Assembly (NCBI GenBank): GCA_027886185.1
Contig: WOAB01000476.1
Location: forward strand, 868,001 to 932,000
Direction of reading: 5' to 3'
Source of the DNA: Rheum nobile
Lineage: Eukaryota; Streptophyta; Magnoliopsida; Caryophyllales; Polygonaceae
Length of the DNA stretch: 64,000 nucleotides
Part shown: piece by piece, positions 1 to 10,980 of the stretch
Position numbering within the stretch: position 1 is the first letter of the stretch
How the letters are laid out: each line of letters opens with the position of its first letter
The notes under the pieces: model-generated
Seen by the model: only the letters and a program-made list of their open reading frames with translations
The model's database searches: none
Told to the model about the DNA's origin: nothing
Position numbers and translations under genes: made by a program

Positions 1-778
1 CCCAGCTCTGCAGCAAAGGCACTTCCAATGCGGCCTGCAACTATAATGGATGTCACAACAGGACTCAGTTCCCTCGAAAAGGCCAATGCCAACACTCCTC
101 CGACATATCTGTTCAGACCCAATCTAGTGAATTCTCGAACAAATTGGATGGTGAAGGCCATTCCCACAAATGCTGATGTTAGAAGACAAACCCCAACGGA
201 TTTTGGGCCAACTCTTTCCAATTGTTGAAGGGTATTTTTCCAGTGAATTTTTCCCTTCAGGGTCCTAAGGATCACTTGTCCAGCCAGTACAAGAACAGAT
301 AGTCCCCTCCACAGATACCTGGGCGGTGACCAGTTGCTGAACAGGGGTTTCATTTCCAGGCTGAAAGAAACATTCTCTGTTTCAAGATTTGGGGAGTGGT
401 TCACATTTGAGTTTTCATCAGACAGAGATACGGATGGACGACCATCATTTGAATTGGAAAAGGAGAACATTATAGTCCATTGACGACATTTTCGAAACTT
501 GACACTTCGAACTCTCCTAGTATAGTTGCCTCTTTCAGTAGGCAGACAGAACTGAAGTGTTCTACTTTTCAACAATTTATTAGAATTAACATCACGTCTG
601 CAATCCAAATAAGGCATTAATTGTTAGTTTGCTACCCATTCTCCCAGCAAGTCTAAGCTAAAAAATGTAGTTAAATTATCACCAACGAGTCTTACAAACT
701 ACAGATCAGTCACAAAGATGGGAGAGCAAACCTGATATAAGTGTAAACGAGTGGGTTGGAGAGAGAAACTGTTTGCAT
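1..778 (-). CDS. TGD1: TGD1-like chloroplast lipid permease, first coding exons (partial)
   Basis: Two minus-strand exons, 778-732 and 597-1, join in phase: an AG left at the first exon end plus A at the second gives Arg. The start ATG is at 778-776 (MQTVSLSNP...). The donor is GT at 731-730 and the acceptor CAG at 600-598. About 214 residues are present before the window edge. After a basic, Ser/Arg-rich transit-peptide-like stretch comes the MlaE/permease region, with NWSPPRYLWRG, LERVGPKSVGV, FTIQFVREFTRLGLNR and AFSRELSPVVTS, as I remember them from Arabidopsis TGD1. TGD1 is the permease subunit of the TGD1-2-3 ABC complex in the inner chloroplast envelope, which brings ER-made lipid into the plastid for galactolipid synthesis. 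The C-terminal half lies outside the window. No disruption is seen in the visible part. Family assignment is firm; exon 1 borders are inferred from splice signals and phase. Confidence 0.92.
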
Positions 779-826
779 TACTCCTTTTCCCTGCTCAAAT
801 GGTAAGCTTTGCAGCAGCTAAAAATC

Positions 827-2033
827 TGTAGCCAAAATTAATTATCGTAGTCATTGCTTCCATCAACAATCAAATCTATGAGATTTGGTCTGGCATACAG
901 AAAAAGCAAATTAAACCAGAAAGCAATAAATTAGAGCAAAATCTGAATTCACTATTCCGCTAATGTGACACTCCTGAATCATGAAATCACCATCATAATT
1001 GCAGAATGAACTAATTTCTATAATATCACAGCTAGGAAAATGTGGCAGGTTGGCTGAACAGGATGAAAACAAAATATTAGAATGATAAGATTATAACATA
1101 ACAACTAAGCTCCAAGTTGAAATGCACTAACTGAATCACAAAATGATCTTTGACAATCATCAAAGAATGTGGCTTTATAATCAGCACTCCTAATCTAATA
1201 TCATCAAATTAAGCTCCACTTTTGGTTAAATACTACAGCAGTACCCACTCAACTGAGGTTGAAGATCCAAAACACTAGTACCCAACTGAATTGCTTAGAC
1301 AAATAGGATTTACGACATTTTTTGCAGGAGTAACGGTGTTTTATCCTAGAGCCAAGACTCTAAAAACCTAATCAATTATTATAGAACAACAAATTAAATT
1401 GACATACGCGAAACGCCCAGCATGGATTGATATTTCACCTAACACAGCTACATAACATCACAAACCAATACCAAATCTGAGAACATGACAGAACATGACA
1501 ACTGAAGGTTTGATCGAGGGCTGAGCAGCGGTTCAAAACCGAACCGAAAATGAGAAAAATGTGAACCAAAAACCGAACCAATTATATTGGTTTGGTCCCG
1601 GTTATATTTGGGACGGTTCGCCTTTTAATCCGAATAAAACCGATCCTAGAGTAAGCATTTCAGTCCCTGATTCACCCAAAAACAAAAGCAAACAAAACAT
1701 GAATACATTTTCATAATTGAAACCAGTTCAATGCAGCAAAGACTGGAAGCGTAGAACTATAACCTCCTCTTTATAAAATAAAACTTTAAATCTATCAACA
1801 CATAACCGTAAAAGGCAAGATATTAAAACCAATTTACTCACTTTCAGCTAAATAAGTACCTAAGTTCATACAAAATTAACTCCTACGCAAACAATTTTGA
1901 TTTGTAGGGTTTAACCAAACCTCAATAGCATAACCAAAATCAACAACGTAAGTAAGCAAATCAAACCGAATTGATGAAGAAACAGGTCCATCAAGTAAGA
2001 AGCATGAGAAACTGAAAAAGAAAAGGGACTCAC
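827..2033 (-). other. Leader intron of the TGD1-like gene, AT-rich
   Basis: Non-coding, AT-rich stretch between the inferred leader exon and the start-codon exon. I see no open frame with recognisable content. It contains a CCGAAC-rich repeat (about 1517-1650), listed separately. Confidence 0.45.
1517..1650. repeat. CCGAAC-rich MITE-like repeat, copy 1
   Basis: Starts with gagggctgagcagcggttc, followed by alternating AACCGAACCG and CGGTTC motifs in both orientations. This resembles short non-autonomous hAT-type elements of plants whose ends read roughly AGGGCTGnGCA. The right end is not clear and no target duplication was found. Confidence 0.4.
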
Positions 2034-2190
2034 TTTGGCAACAGAACCGGTTGAACAGCGGTGGTGGATACGAGCGGAAACTGGCAAGCCAACAGAGCAA
2101 CGGCGTGGCGGACCGACGGTGGCGGGGACGAGTGGCTGGCGGAGTGGCGAGAGAAGTTGAGTGGGTGAGTGGCTGGCGGAGTGGAGGCTA
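2034..2190 (-). other. Probable 5' untranslated exon of the TGD1-like gene
   Basis: On the minus strand a strong donor, GTGAGT, starts at 2033. The sequence upstream of it (2034 to about 2190) is GC-richer than the intron and lies just above the start-codon exon. A leader intron would run from 2033 to an acceptor at 826 or 818 (both CAG/TAG on the minus strand). The transcription start is not defined. An ORF of about 74 codons across this exon reads through the donor and is probably not translated. Inference from splice signals only. Confidence 0.5.
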
Positions 2191-2339
2191 GGGTTTCATG
2201 ATTGGGATCGCCGGTCCAGGTCGGGGTATGTGCGTGTGTGATTGTCTCTCAACTCTCAGCCATAGAAGAAGAAAGAAAACAGAAGTCCGGCCCAAGCCCA
2301 ACACAGTCCATAGCCCCAATATCAGCCCTAGCCCTGCTT

Positions 2340-2476
2340 CAAATTTTATATTTTCGGTTAAAACCGAATTGAACCGAAAACTGAAAATATGTGAACCGAA
2401 CCCGAATAAAAAAAATCTTGGTTTTGGTTGGATTCGGCTTAAAATATTGGTTTATCCGAGCCATGCTCAACCCTAG
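2340..2476. repeat. CCGAAC-rich MITE-like repeat, copy 2
   Basis: Same composition as the copy at 1517-1650 (CGGTTAAAACCG, GAACCGAAAAC). It ends in ccgagccatgctcaaccctag, whose reverse complement resembles the start of copy 1. It lies just upstream of the TGD1-like leader exon. The left end is uncertain. Confidence 0.4.
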
Positions 2477-2539
2477 TCTGCTCACCGACAAAAAAATCAT
2501 AAACAAAATAATATCCATTAAAGTACGTGGAAGCTATAT

Positions 2540-2745
2540 ATACACTTTTTAAAAACTTTTTGCATACACTTTGACGCGGTTGTAACAGGTGTACGCCTAA
2601 AGCCCTAAAGTAGGTGCACATGGAAAAACCGAGAAAAAAAATTGCGAATAAGAGGAACAGACCATATGCCTTCCACTGGCGTACACCTAACAAAGGCGTA
2701 TAAGTATAATATGGTGTGCCTGATACAGGCGTAATGATGTGGCTA
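2540..2745. repeat. Fragment with inverted AGGCGTACACC-type motifs
   Basis: Short motifs recur in opposite orientations: ggtgtacgcctaaag near 2589 and ggcgtacacctaac near 2678, with ggcgta again near 2694 and 2727. This may be the end of a DNA transposon. No full element was found. Confidence 0.2.
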
Positions 2746-3024
2746 CGCCCCATCAAGTGCGATCTACAAGCGTTGATGGCGCCTACCGAGCTGGAGGCTA
2801 GTCCGTCGGGCACTTCTCCGAGTTCCCCGCACACTAAGGACTCCACACATCCCTTTGACCCAGATGAGTCCATCCAGCCCGTGAGTCCCGTGGAAAGTGG
2901 GTCCGAGCCTGCCGAGCGCCGCGCTCCTTTCACCGCACTACCAACTCCTCCATTGGCGTCTCCTGAGCCACCGCCAAGGGCGATCACCCGCGCACGAGCC
3001 AAGGAACTCAATCAACAACTGTAG
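2716..3024 (+). pseudogene. Relic of a gypsy polyprotein C-terminal tail
   Basis: The frame is Pro/Ser/Glu-rich and closes with ITRARAKELNQQL. The same Arg-Ala-Arg tail ends the polyproteins of elements D (SITRARAH) and E (GPVTRARA), where it follows the integrase C-terminal region. No integrase core precedes it here, so it is the part of pol carried in the LTR rather than a gene. The first part of the frame, before about 2770, may belong to neighbouring sequence. A longer antisense frame over 2439-3011 has no recognisable content. Confidence 0.5.
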
Positions 3025-3826
3025 AAAAGCCTATTCTTCCTTGGAACGCCGAGCCAAGTGGCGTTGGAGCCAGTGATGCTACTCATGGCTTGCTCGGATG
3101 TCTAGCTGTCGCGAACGTGGCCACCGAGAGACTTTACACACGCATTTAGGGACAACACTTTATGCCTTAATGCTTGTGTAATTTTATGTCTTTTATTTCA
3201 TCTCAAACTTAGTTTATTTTTCATGAAATAATGGCATTGAATGCCAAGGGTTGTTCGGCTTGGTTTTGCCGAGTGGATGTGGTGGCCTATATAAGGCCTT
3301 TTGTGACTTGTTTGAAAGACACGTTGAATGTTGCAGAACCCTAATACAATTTGGCTTAGATTGCCTTGTTTAGTTCATCCCTTGCTCGTGTGTTAAATCG
3401 AGTCTACTCGTGAGTTACATCGAGTGCTTGAGTTTGATTTTGAGTGAGTTATATCTCAAAACCAGATTCTCGTTCTTCTTTGATTTCGTGAGTTATATCC
3501 AGATCCATGAAGTTGCTTATCTCCACTGCTTTTTGATCATCTTCTACATCTCGTCCATTCCACCAACATCTCATCATCTTACCCCTTACTTCCTCCCGCT
3601 GAACTCTCTGCGACCGTTCAGGAGAATTGTCATATCTTTTGATCCAGAAATCTATTTGCTTCCATCTTTTGAGGGAAGGAACTAGACTTCCATATCTAAC
3701 TCTGGGCGTTGGAGTCATCCAATTTGGAGTTCAGACGAGGGATAACGAGCCCGTTGAAGTCAAGAGGGAATTCTGGGAACTTGCTATTTTGAGCCCTTGC
3801 TTTGGGAGGCATTGAAGAGATACACT
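2774..3826 (+). repeat. 5' LTR of element C, left part
   Basis: Contains a relic of the polyprotein C terminus (frame ending RAITRARAKELNQQL at 3024), as in element D where the LTR also overlaps the end of pol. A TATA-like tatataagg lies at about 3287. The LTR is cut at 3826 by element A and resumes at 14819. No second copy exists in the window, so both ends are approximate. Confidence 0.5.
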
Positions 3827-3911
3827 AATCTGGTAACTAAGTATTTTAGGAACAATACAGTTGTCATATGGATCCATTACAGCGAAAGATCGCAGAAGGA
3901 ACAAAGCTCTC
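3827..3911 (+). repeat. 5' LTR of element A, left fragment
   Basis: Begins at actaatctggtaactaag and matches the 3' LTR from about 13958. It breaks at the CTCTC target duplication of element D and resumes at 7820. The first 37 or so bases found in the 3' LTR are absent. Confidence 0.85.
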
Positions 3912-4922
3912 TGATAGCCCTCCGGATCTATGAAGCCTCTGTGCAAGGATTTGCTCTTGTTGTGGAAGAAAATGGCCGATCTCCAAGGATGAAGAACAAG
4001 ACACTTTTCGGCAATTTTAGGGATTTCCGGTGGGGGGGCGATGGAGACGATTATATGGAGGATGGAAGTGATGGATAAGCAATCTCCTTATGGCTAGATT
4101 TGACACACTAGTCACAAGAGAAAGACCTAGAGAAATTCGAGATACAACTCACTCAATTCTCTCAAGGGGTTTCAATTCGATTTGACTCACAAATTGAAGA
4201 ACAAAAAGAAAAGCTCTAAAACTGAAATACTTCTGATCTTTGATTCAATTCAACGTGCCAAACACAATGCCAAATGTTTTCCTAATAACCCTAAACATTA
4301 CGGTTACTAAAGAAATTAAAGAAAAACACTAAAAATACCCACTAAAGCAATTACGTGCCCACTAACTAAAACAAACTTAATAGGCAATTTAGGTAATTAA
4401 ATTTAAAGTCTAAAAATGTCTAAAATCACAATATTAAACCGGCAATAACATTCATCCTCCAATTGGGCTTCACATGGGCTTTTAACCCGGGTGTGGCCGC
4501 CGGCGCCGAGAAACCCGGAGAGGGATTCAAGGCCTAGGACCGAGCGGGGCTCGGTTTGGCTCGGCACTCCTTGAGCCACTGGACCTCCCTTGAGCTGGTG
4601 ATGCAGTAGGTGAGCTCGGGCTCGAGTGATTGAGCCAGGTGTGGGCTCGTTCCTATACTCCTCCTCACGTGCGGCCGCAATTCTAGGGCTAGCTCTGGGG
4701 CTCGGCAAAGGTGGCACTGGCTCGGCGCTTGGGACTCCATTGATCTGGGATGACTCCATGGGAGCTGTGGAAGCCTTGGTGTCCGAGGGAGATGGTGGTT
4801 TGCCGGGAGAACTCGCTATGTGGGCCGGCGGAGAATTAGGGTTTGCCGGCGGGCTCGGCCATGTTGGCTTTGGCTTTGGCTCCACTTGAAAGATAGGCAC
4901 TTCACTGGCCATATTCATATCA
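3912..4922 (-). repeat. 3' LTR of element D
   Basis: 1,011 bp, TGATAG...TATCA, nearly identical by eye to 6820-7819 apart from scattered substitutions and small indels. The polyprotein frame enters it and ends at 4403. Confidence 0.92.
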
Positions 4923-5812
4923 TCCTCCCTCCCTTGAAAGGGATTCGACCTCGAATCCAGTTCGTCAAGGTCTTTATCTCCTTCCAAGCAATAGATATCC
5001 TTATGTGGGGCGCCTTCCTCTCCAGGCTCAAATGGGACCATCCCGGACTCCAGCTTTGAGCCCTTGATGTGTTTGTCCTTTTTACCTACAATAAACCCAC
5101 TAGAGACTCTATGCCACACCACAACCTTTTCATTAATAGGGTTAGTCTCATAAAATGCAATGAAAGGTTGAGAACATACAATGAATTGAAGAATAAGAGG
5201 CTTGGATAAGACCATATGATTGGGAGTTCCTCCCTTGTCTCTAATTGCCAAATTCCTATGTGCATACTCTACTTGTTTGTTGATTGTCTTTTTCTCCCTA
5301 GCCACAACATGAAATTTCTCTAAACCCTCCCCATTCTCAACGGATATCCTAGTAGAAATAGGTGCAAGATAAGGAGAAGAGAGTTTAGGAGTCAAACCGA
5401 ATTCTTCCCTTGAAATGGTCATGCTCGGTGGAGGGTGATGGAACCCTTCACGCAAGGATACGTTCGCCAATTCTTGGGCTAGGAGTGGTATGGTTACTTG
5501 GACTCCTTGATTGCCAAGTGATGGCTCGGCCAATGACAGATTTTGGGTGCCACTCCCTTGGGGCGCGCCTTGAGATTGGCTCGGTGATGGGCTGTGGGAC
5601 ACCCCCCACTTCTCCTCCATGGCTTTCATGAAGGCAGCTTGCTCATCGCGCAAGGCTTGCAAATCTTGGTGAGTTCGCTCTTCGGCTTGACGAGCTCGCT
5701 CTTCGGCTTCTTCCTTGGAGGATTGGATAGCCAAGAATAGGGTCTCCAAAGTAACTTCCGAACCCTCCTTAGGATCTTCCGAGGCCACGTTCTTGTCCTT
5801 GGCTCTCACCAT
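4403..5812 (-). pseudogene. Fused gag / polyprotein-tail frame of element D
   Basis: An open frame of 469 codons. Residues 1-65 hold charged heptads (EEAEERARQAEERTHQDL), a likely coiled coil like the gag N terminus of element C. A middle stretch (RNLAIRDKGGTPNHMVLSKP) matches the segment just after protease in C. The last part (DELDSRSNPFQ, then a Pro-rich linker and SITRARAHLLHHQL) is the end of a gypsy polyprotein. Capsid, zinc knuckle, protease, RT and integrase core are all absent, so at least two internal deletions joined the pieces in frame. About the last 173 codons lie inside the LTR. Whether the fused protein is made or useful is unknown. Confidence 0.65.
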
Positions 5813-6819
5813 GACTTCCTACACACAAGAAAAATCCAAGCACAGCAGCCCACAAGATGGAAGACAACAAGTGATCTCTAAGCTAGTAAGCAAGCTACAA
5901 ATTCAGTTTAAACCAAAGAAAATTCGCAACTTTTACTAGCTCAAAAATTTAGGTTAAGGTAGGGCTGTCTAAATGCTCAAAGTGACCCAAAGACAAGATA
6001 AAAGTGCACCACAACTCAAAGTAATCCTTGTGCTAAGTCCACAACTTTCACAACACAAATGTAAGTACTTAGCCTTTGAAATTCCTTTACAAAAGTTGAG
6101 TGACAATTCTGGCCGAATATCAACAAAAGAGCAACTTCACAAACTAACAAAGGAAAAACAACTTCAACACAAGATATCAAACTTTGAACAACCACTTTTC
6201 CAAGCCAAGTCTTTTTTCTTTGTTTTTATGGCTTGACTCTTCCGGTTTTGTTTTTCTTTTGATCTTTCGTCTTTTTTTTTTTTAACAAAACAACAACTTA
6301 ACAAACTGAAAATACAGAAATGATAATCGGAATCAACAATTAGGAATTCAAGAACCTTTCCTACGCAAATATGAGTTAAATTGCTTCGGTTTGCACAAGA
6401 ATAACCCTATGTTGATTAAATGCCAAATACAAATATAAAATGACTCAAAATTACCTATCTATATGAACTAGTTAGGGCACGGCTGAATAATGCAGATTAG
6501 AAGTCGAAAATTTGAATTTTAAATCATGCAACAACTTGAACAAATAAACCCTAAAATCTAGGAAAATGCTAACAACTCTCTCCTAGGAATTCACGGCTGT
6601 TCTAGACTCAAGAAAACTGCAAATCTTGACTCCTCTTCCTCCTATGAAGACTCAAAGATACGGACTCAATCAAACAAGAAAGAAAGAACAAGAAAACCTA
6701 AGAACAACTACACATGCAATGATGAAAGGCACGAAATTGAAGAGCAAGTAAACTTCCAATTTTTCTCTAGATTTAAAGCCAATTTTTGGAGCAAATACTT
6801 ACGTAGCTCTGATACCAAA
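5813..6819 (-). other. Leader of element D with primer-binding site
   Basis: Between the start of the fused frame and the 5' LTR. The primer-binding site is the reverse complement of 6806-6817 (TGGTATCAGAGC, initiator methionine tRNA type), two bases from the LTR. The rest is AT-rich with a T tract at about 6268 and no coding content that I recognise. Confidence 0.8.
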
Positions 6820-7819
6820 TGATAGCCCTCCGGATCTATGAAGCCTCTGTGCAAGGATTTGCTCTTGTTGTGGAAGAAAATGGCCGATCTCCAAGGATGA
6901 AGAACAAGGCACTTTTCGGCAATTTTAGGGATTTTCGGTGGGGGGCGATGGAGACGATTATATGGAGGATGGAAGTGATGGATAAGCAATCTCCTTATGG
7001 CTAGATTTGACACACTAGTCACAAGAGAAAGACCTAGAGAAATTCAAGATACAACTCACTCAATTCTCTCAAGGGGTTTCAATTCGATTTGACTCACAAA
7101 TTGAAGAACAAAAAGAAAAGCTCTAAAACTGAAATACTTCTGATCTTTGATTCAATTCAACGTGCCAAACACAATGCCAAATGTTTTCCTAATAACCCTA
7201 AACATTACGGTTACTAAAGAAATTAAAGAAAAACACTAAAAATACCCACTAAAGCAATTACGTGCCCACTAACTAAAACAAACTTAATAGGCAATTTAGG
7301 TAATTAAATTTAAAGTCTAAAAATGTCTAAAATCACAATATTAAACCGGCAATAACATTCATCCTCCAATTGGGCTTCACGTGGGCTTTTAACCCGGGTG
7401 TGGCCGCCGGCGCCGAGAAACCCGGAGAGGGATTCAAGGCCTAGGACCGGGCGGGGGTTTGGCTCGGCACTCCTTGAGCCACTGGACCTCCCTTGAGCTG
7501 GTGATGCAGTAGGTGAGCTCGGGCTCGAGTGATTGAGCCAGATGTGGGCTCGTGCCTATACTCCTCCTCACATGCGGCCGCAATTCTAGGGCTAGCTCTG
7601 GGGCTCGGCAAAGGTGGCACTGGCTCGGCGCTTGGGACTCCATTGATCTGGGATGACTCCATGGGAGCTGTGGAAGCCTTGGTGTCTGAGGGAGATGGTG
7701 GTTTGCCGGGAGAACTCGCTATGTGGGCCGGCGGAGAATTAGGGTTTGCCGGCGGGCTCGGCCATGGTGGCTTTGGCTTCACTTGAAAGATGGGCACTTC
7801 ACTGGCCATATTCATATCA
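6820..7819 (-). repeat. 5' LTR of element D
   Basis: 1,000 bp pair of 3912-4922. It also carries the Pro-rich polyprotein tail frame (7441-7848 on the minus strand, running past the LTR edge by chance). Confidence 0.92.
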
Positions 7820-8597
7820 CTCTCTCCACATGCTTTGTTACCTCTCAAGGAACATCAATGACGAACAAAACTCAAGCTGCGAAAGGAGTGAAGGATAATC
7901 AGCGTGAAGATTATGGGAATCATCTTTGAAGATCACGCAGTCACTGAAAAGAAAATCGGCTAAATGGATCACGCCGATGGGAAGATTTGGAGAGAGAAGA
8001 ATCCGATTATGTTATCTTAGGAAATCTTTCCTAAGATAATATATTTGGAGAGAGAATGATTTTATCTTAATTCTATTATGTTATCTTAGGAAATCATTCC
8101 TTAGATAACATATGCGGTTAAGATAATATTCTTCAGATTATTTAATATCTTCTTGTTGCCGATTCTAGAAAGATACTTTATCTTGTTACGATTGTTTATC
8201 GAGTTGTATTTATAGGAGTGTGATATTCATTTCTATGTACGAACTCAGAGCATTTAATTGAGAAGAAAAAGAGAGTGAAGTGTTCGTGAGTCTTAGAAGA
8301 GTGATTTCGTATTCACCGTTGTAGAAGAGATTCAAATCTAGGTGGGAAGTCTAGGGTTTGGAGTCCAGGCTATAAGTGTAATCGAACAAGAAATCAATAA
8401 GACGAGTAAACTCTTCAAAATCCTCTCAAGCGAGAAGCTTGAAGGTAGTGGTTTTACTTGATTAGTTATTTAACTGATTAAGGTTTCCACTATACATCAT
8501 GAGTTCTTTACTTTATCTTTCTTGCTATAATATTCTGCTGCACCTTCTGTGGGAATAAAGCATTTGTTCCCTCAGACGTAACTCTAACGATCCAACA
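7820..8597 (+). repeat. 5' LTR of element A, main part
   Basis: Resumes the LTR after element D and ends gatccaaca at 8597, directly before the primer-binding site. It contains two palindromic boxes (8012-8039 and 8081-8108, listed as findings) and a TATA-like tatttatagg at about 8206. It matches 14041-14818. Confidence 0.92.
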
Positions 8598-8599
8598 AT

Positions 8600-8611
8600 T
8601 GGTATCAGAGC
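8600..8611 (+). other. Primer-binding site of element A
   Basis: TGGTATCAGAGC, two bases after the LTR end. This is complementary to the 3' end of initiator methionine tRNA, the usual primer for plant copia elements. Confidence 0.9.
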
Positions 8612-8653
8612 CTGGTGCTCTAGATTGTTTTCGTTAAAGACTTTGCAGGAAAG

Positions 8654-10606
8654 ATGTCGTCAAGCAATGCCATTGGAGATTCATTCTGGAAGCCTGCGAT
8701 TCTGAAGGCTGGAGAATATGACTGGTGGGTGGAACAAATCGAGTCTCATATTTGTTCCCTCGATGGACAGATATGGAGAATCATCGAAGTAGGCCCCATA
8801 TCTATTCCAAATGAGAAAGATGCCACAAAGCCAAAGCCAAGGGTGGACTACACGGATGTCGATTGGAAAAAGCTGGAGAAGAACAGCAGAGCCAAGAAGA
8901 TCCTTCACATGGCTCTTCTTCCCACTGATCTCAAGAAAATCATCGGCTACAAAACCGCCAAGGAGATCTGGGATGCTTTAAAACATCTCCATCATGGAAA
9001 TGAAGACGTCAAGAAAAACAGAATTCTTTCCATGATGAAGGAGTATGATCAAATTTCTCAAGGAAAGGGTGAGCACATTCAAGAGTTCTATTTCAGGTTC
9101 CAAGGGATTGTAGGTCAACTAGAGTTCCTTGATGAAGAGATGCCAAACTGGAAGCTCACTCACCACTTCATGCAAGGCCTCAATTCTCAGTGGGATGCGA
9201 TTGCTCTCGCTCTCTACTCCTAGACTAACGTCAAGACTCTCACTATGGAAGAGGTTGTTGCTAAGCTTGAAAGCAACGCCTCTGTCTATAACCACAAGAT
9301 GAACAAGAAAGGAATTGAGAAGGCTCAAAGCATTGCCTTGAAGGTTGAACGTGCCTTTGACTTATCTCAAGTTGAAGATGAAGACGAGGACGGTGATGAA
9401 GATGTGGCTCTCATCACTAGAGCTATGAAGAAGATATGGTCTCGAAACAAGGGCACACCGAGTTCCTTCGAAGGGAACAAAGACATGAAGGATGTCGTTT
9501 GTTACCACTGTCAAAACAAAGGACATTTTGCCAAAAACTGCTTCAAAAAAAAGGCAGGTCTTCCTCCGGCTCGTGAAGGGAAGCAAGCAATGGTCGCAAC
9601 ATGGGGTGATTCCGATTCCGATGATGAAGAATCGTCACACTCTAGGGATGTCTGCTTGATGGCCATAGAAGACTTTGATGAATCAAAAGGTGGTCTGCAT
9701 AAGGATGAGGTAAATGAATCTGAACTCATCTCAAGCTTGAAAAGTAAGTCTAAAGAACACTTAATTTTCTTCATTAAAAAACTCGTTCATGAGAACAGTC
9801 TTTTCAGTGAGCAGATTGAAGAAAAGGATGAATCGATCTCAAGTTTGATCGAGGAAAACAAAGGTTGGGCAGAAAAAGTGTTCAAACTTGAGAAAGTTTC
9901 ATCCTCTTCTCCAAGTCATTGCAATGAATGTCCTAAACTCACTGAGAAGATCATGTCTCTAGAATCCTCTGTCTCCTCACTTGAATCCGAGTCATTAATG
10001 TTAAAACTAGACAATACAAAACTGTCTAGTGATCTATCTAAACTCAGTGAGGAACAGAAGGAAAAGCCAAAAGGTATTGTGTTTGTAGCAGCCAAGAATG
10101 AAAAGAAAACAGAAAAGAAGGAAGTACCTCACTTCGGAATTGGTTATCAACCTAAGCTTCATGTTGATGGCATCAAGTCTAAAAGTCATGGGGTCGAAGG
10201 AAAACAGTCAGGACAAGAAAAAGGGGAAAGTTCCTCGAGAAGGAATAATCACAAAGACTGTTCAAATTCGACTGATGGGAACAAGGCTTGGTATCATGGA
10301 CAGGAGGCTCATTCCATTTGGTTGAAACAATCTCAAAGCGGTAAGTCCAATCATATTGATTTTCATTATAGGATTGCTAACAAATCTATTTGGCCTGGAC
10401 AGAGTAAGTATGTTGATCTAAAGTGTCAAAGAATTTGTTGGTATTGCGGTCACTCTGGTCACTACAAACAAGAGTGCCCCCTGAAGAAACACAATAAAGA
10501 AATTGCTCACACTGCTAGGGAGAAAATGAATGCTAAAATTCCAAAAATCAAATATGTTGCTCCTACATCCAGACAGCCTAAGATTGTCTGGGTTCGTAAA
10601 AACTAA
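8654..10606 (+). pseudogene. gag: gag of element A, one premature stop
   Basis: The frame opens with MSSSNAIGDSFWKP and has the UBN2-type copia gag domain (YDWWVEQIES, AKEIWDALKHLHHGNEDVKKN, EYDQISQGKGEHIQEFYFRF). A TAG at 9221-9223 breaks it. The same frame continues from 9224 to 10606 with nothing lost. Two CCHC zinc knuckles follow: CYHCQNKGHFAKNC (about 9499) and, some 300 codons later, CWYCGHSGHYKQEC (about 10438). Between them is a long acidic, Lys/Glu-rich, probably coiled-coil stretch. Element F has the same two-knuckle layout. Gag would package element RNA into virus-like particles in the cytoplasm. One base change would reopen the frame, so the break is young or leaky. Confidence 0.88.
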
Positions 10607-10797
10607 CTCTTTCTATACAGGCTGAAGTGAAGAAGGTTCCCGGTATTTCATTTGTGCTTGCTAAAGATACTTGACAGGGAATAAATGATGGCTCACCTCA
10701 CTTCAACAGGCCAGGGAGGTTCAACAATCTTTGGAATTAAGGGTAAGGGAAAAGGTTGTGGTCTTGTGCACTAATTATCTCCTTGTTTCTTGTACAA

Positions 10798-10980
10798 CAC
10801 TCTAGTACCAAGCATATCAAGATAAGACATCACTTCCTACGTGACTGTGTGGAGAAAGGGTTGGTGTCCATGGACTTCTGCGGAACCAAGGATCAGATCG
10901 CCGACATTTTCACCAAGGCACTAAATAGGGAACCCTTCGAACAGTTCCATATGGAATTTGGTATGATCCCTCTAAACTGA
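10798..10980 (+). pseudogene. Last segment of copia RNase H (element A)
   Basis: STKHIKIRHHFLRDCVEKG followed by DQIADIFTKALNREPFEQF is the C-terminal end of a Ty1/copia RNase H, ending at the stop after GMIPLN. Nothing of protease, integrase or RT precedes it: within about 100 bases upstream the sequence still belongs to the gag-protease junction. A single large deletion is the simplest reading. Element F ends its pol with the same words (DIFTKALNRVPFE...GMIP), which confirms the family. Confidence 0.85.

Larger units (their letters stand above)
3912..7819 (-). mobile_element. Non-autonomous gypsy derivative D, nested in the LTR of A
   Basis: Two direct repeats of about 1 kb (3912-4922 and 6820-7819) start TGATAG and end TATCA. 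They are flanked by the 5-bp duplication CTCTC (3907-3911 and 7820-7824), which matches the uninterrupted sequence in the other LTR of A. The primer-binding site (reverse complement of gctctgatacca, 6806-6817) lies beside the right repeat, so the element reads right to left. The 1.9-kb interior holds one broken polyprotein frame without protease, RT or integrase core. Confidence 0.92.

Noticed and set aside
2439..3011. 190-codon minus-strand frame upstream of the TGD1-like gene
   Set aside because: Antisense to the gypsy polyprotein relic in the LTR of C; no recognisable content.
8654..9223. Treating the first 189 codons of A gag as a complete gene
   Set aside because: The same frame continues after a single TAG with all remaining gag motifs, so this is one broken gene.
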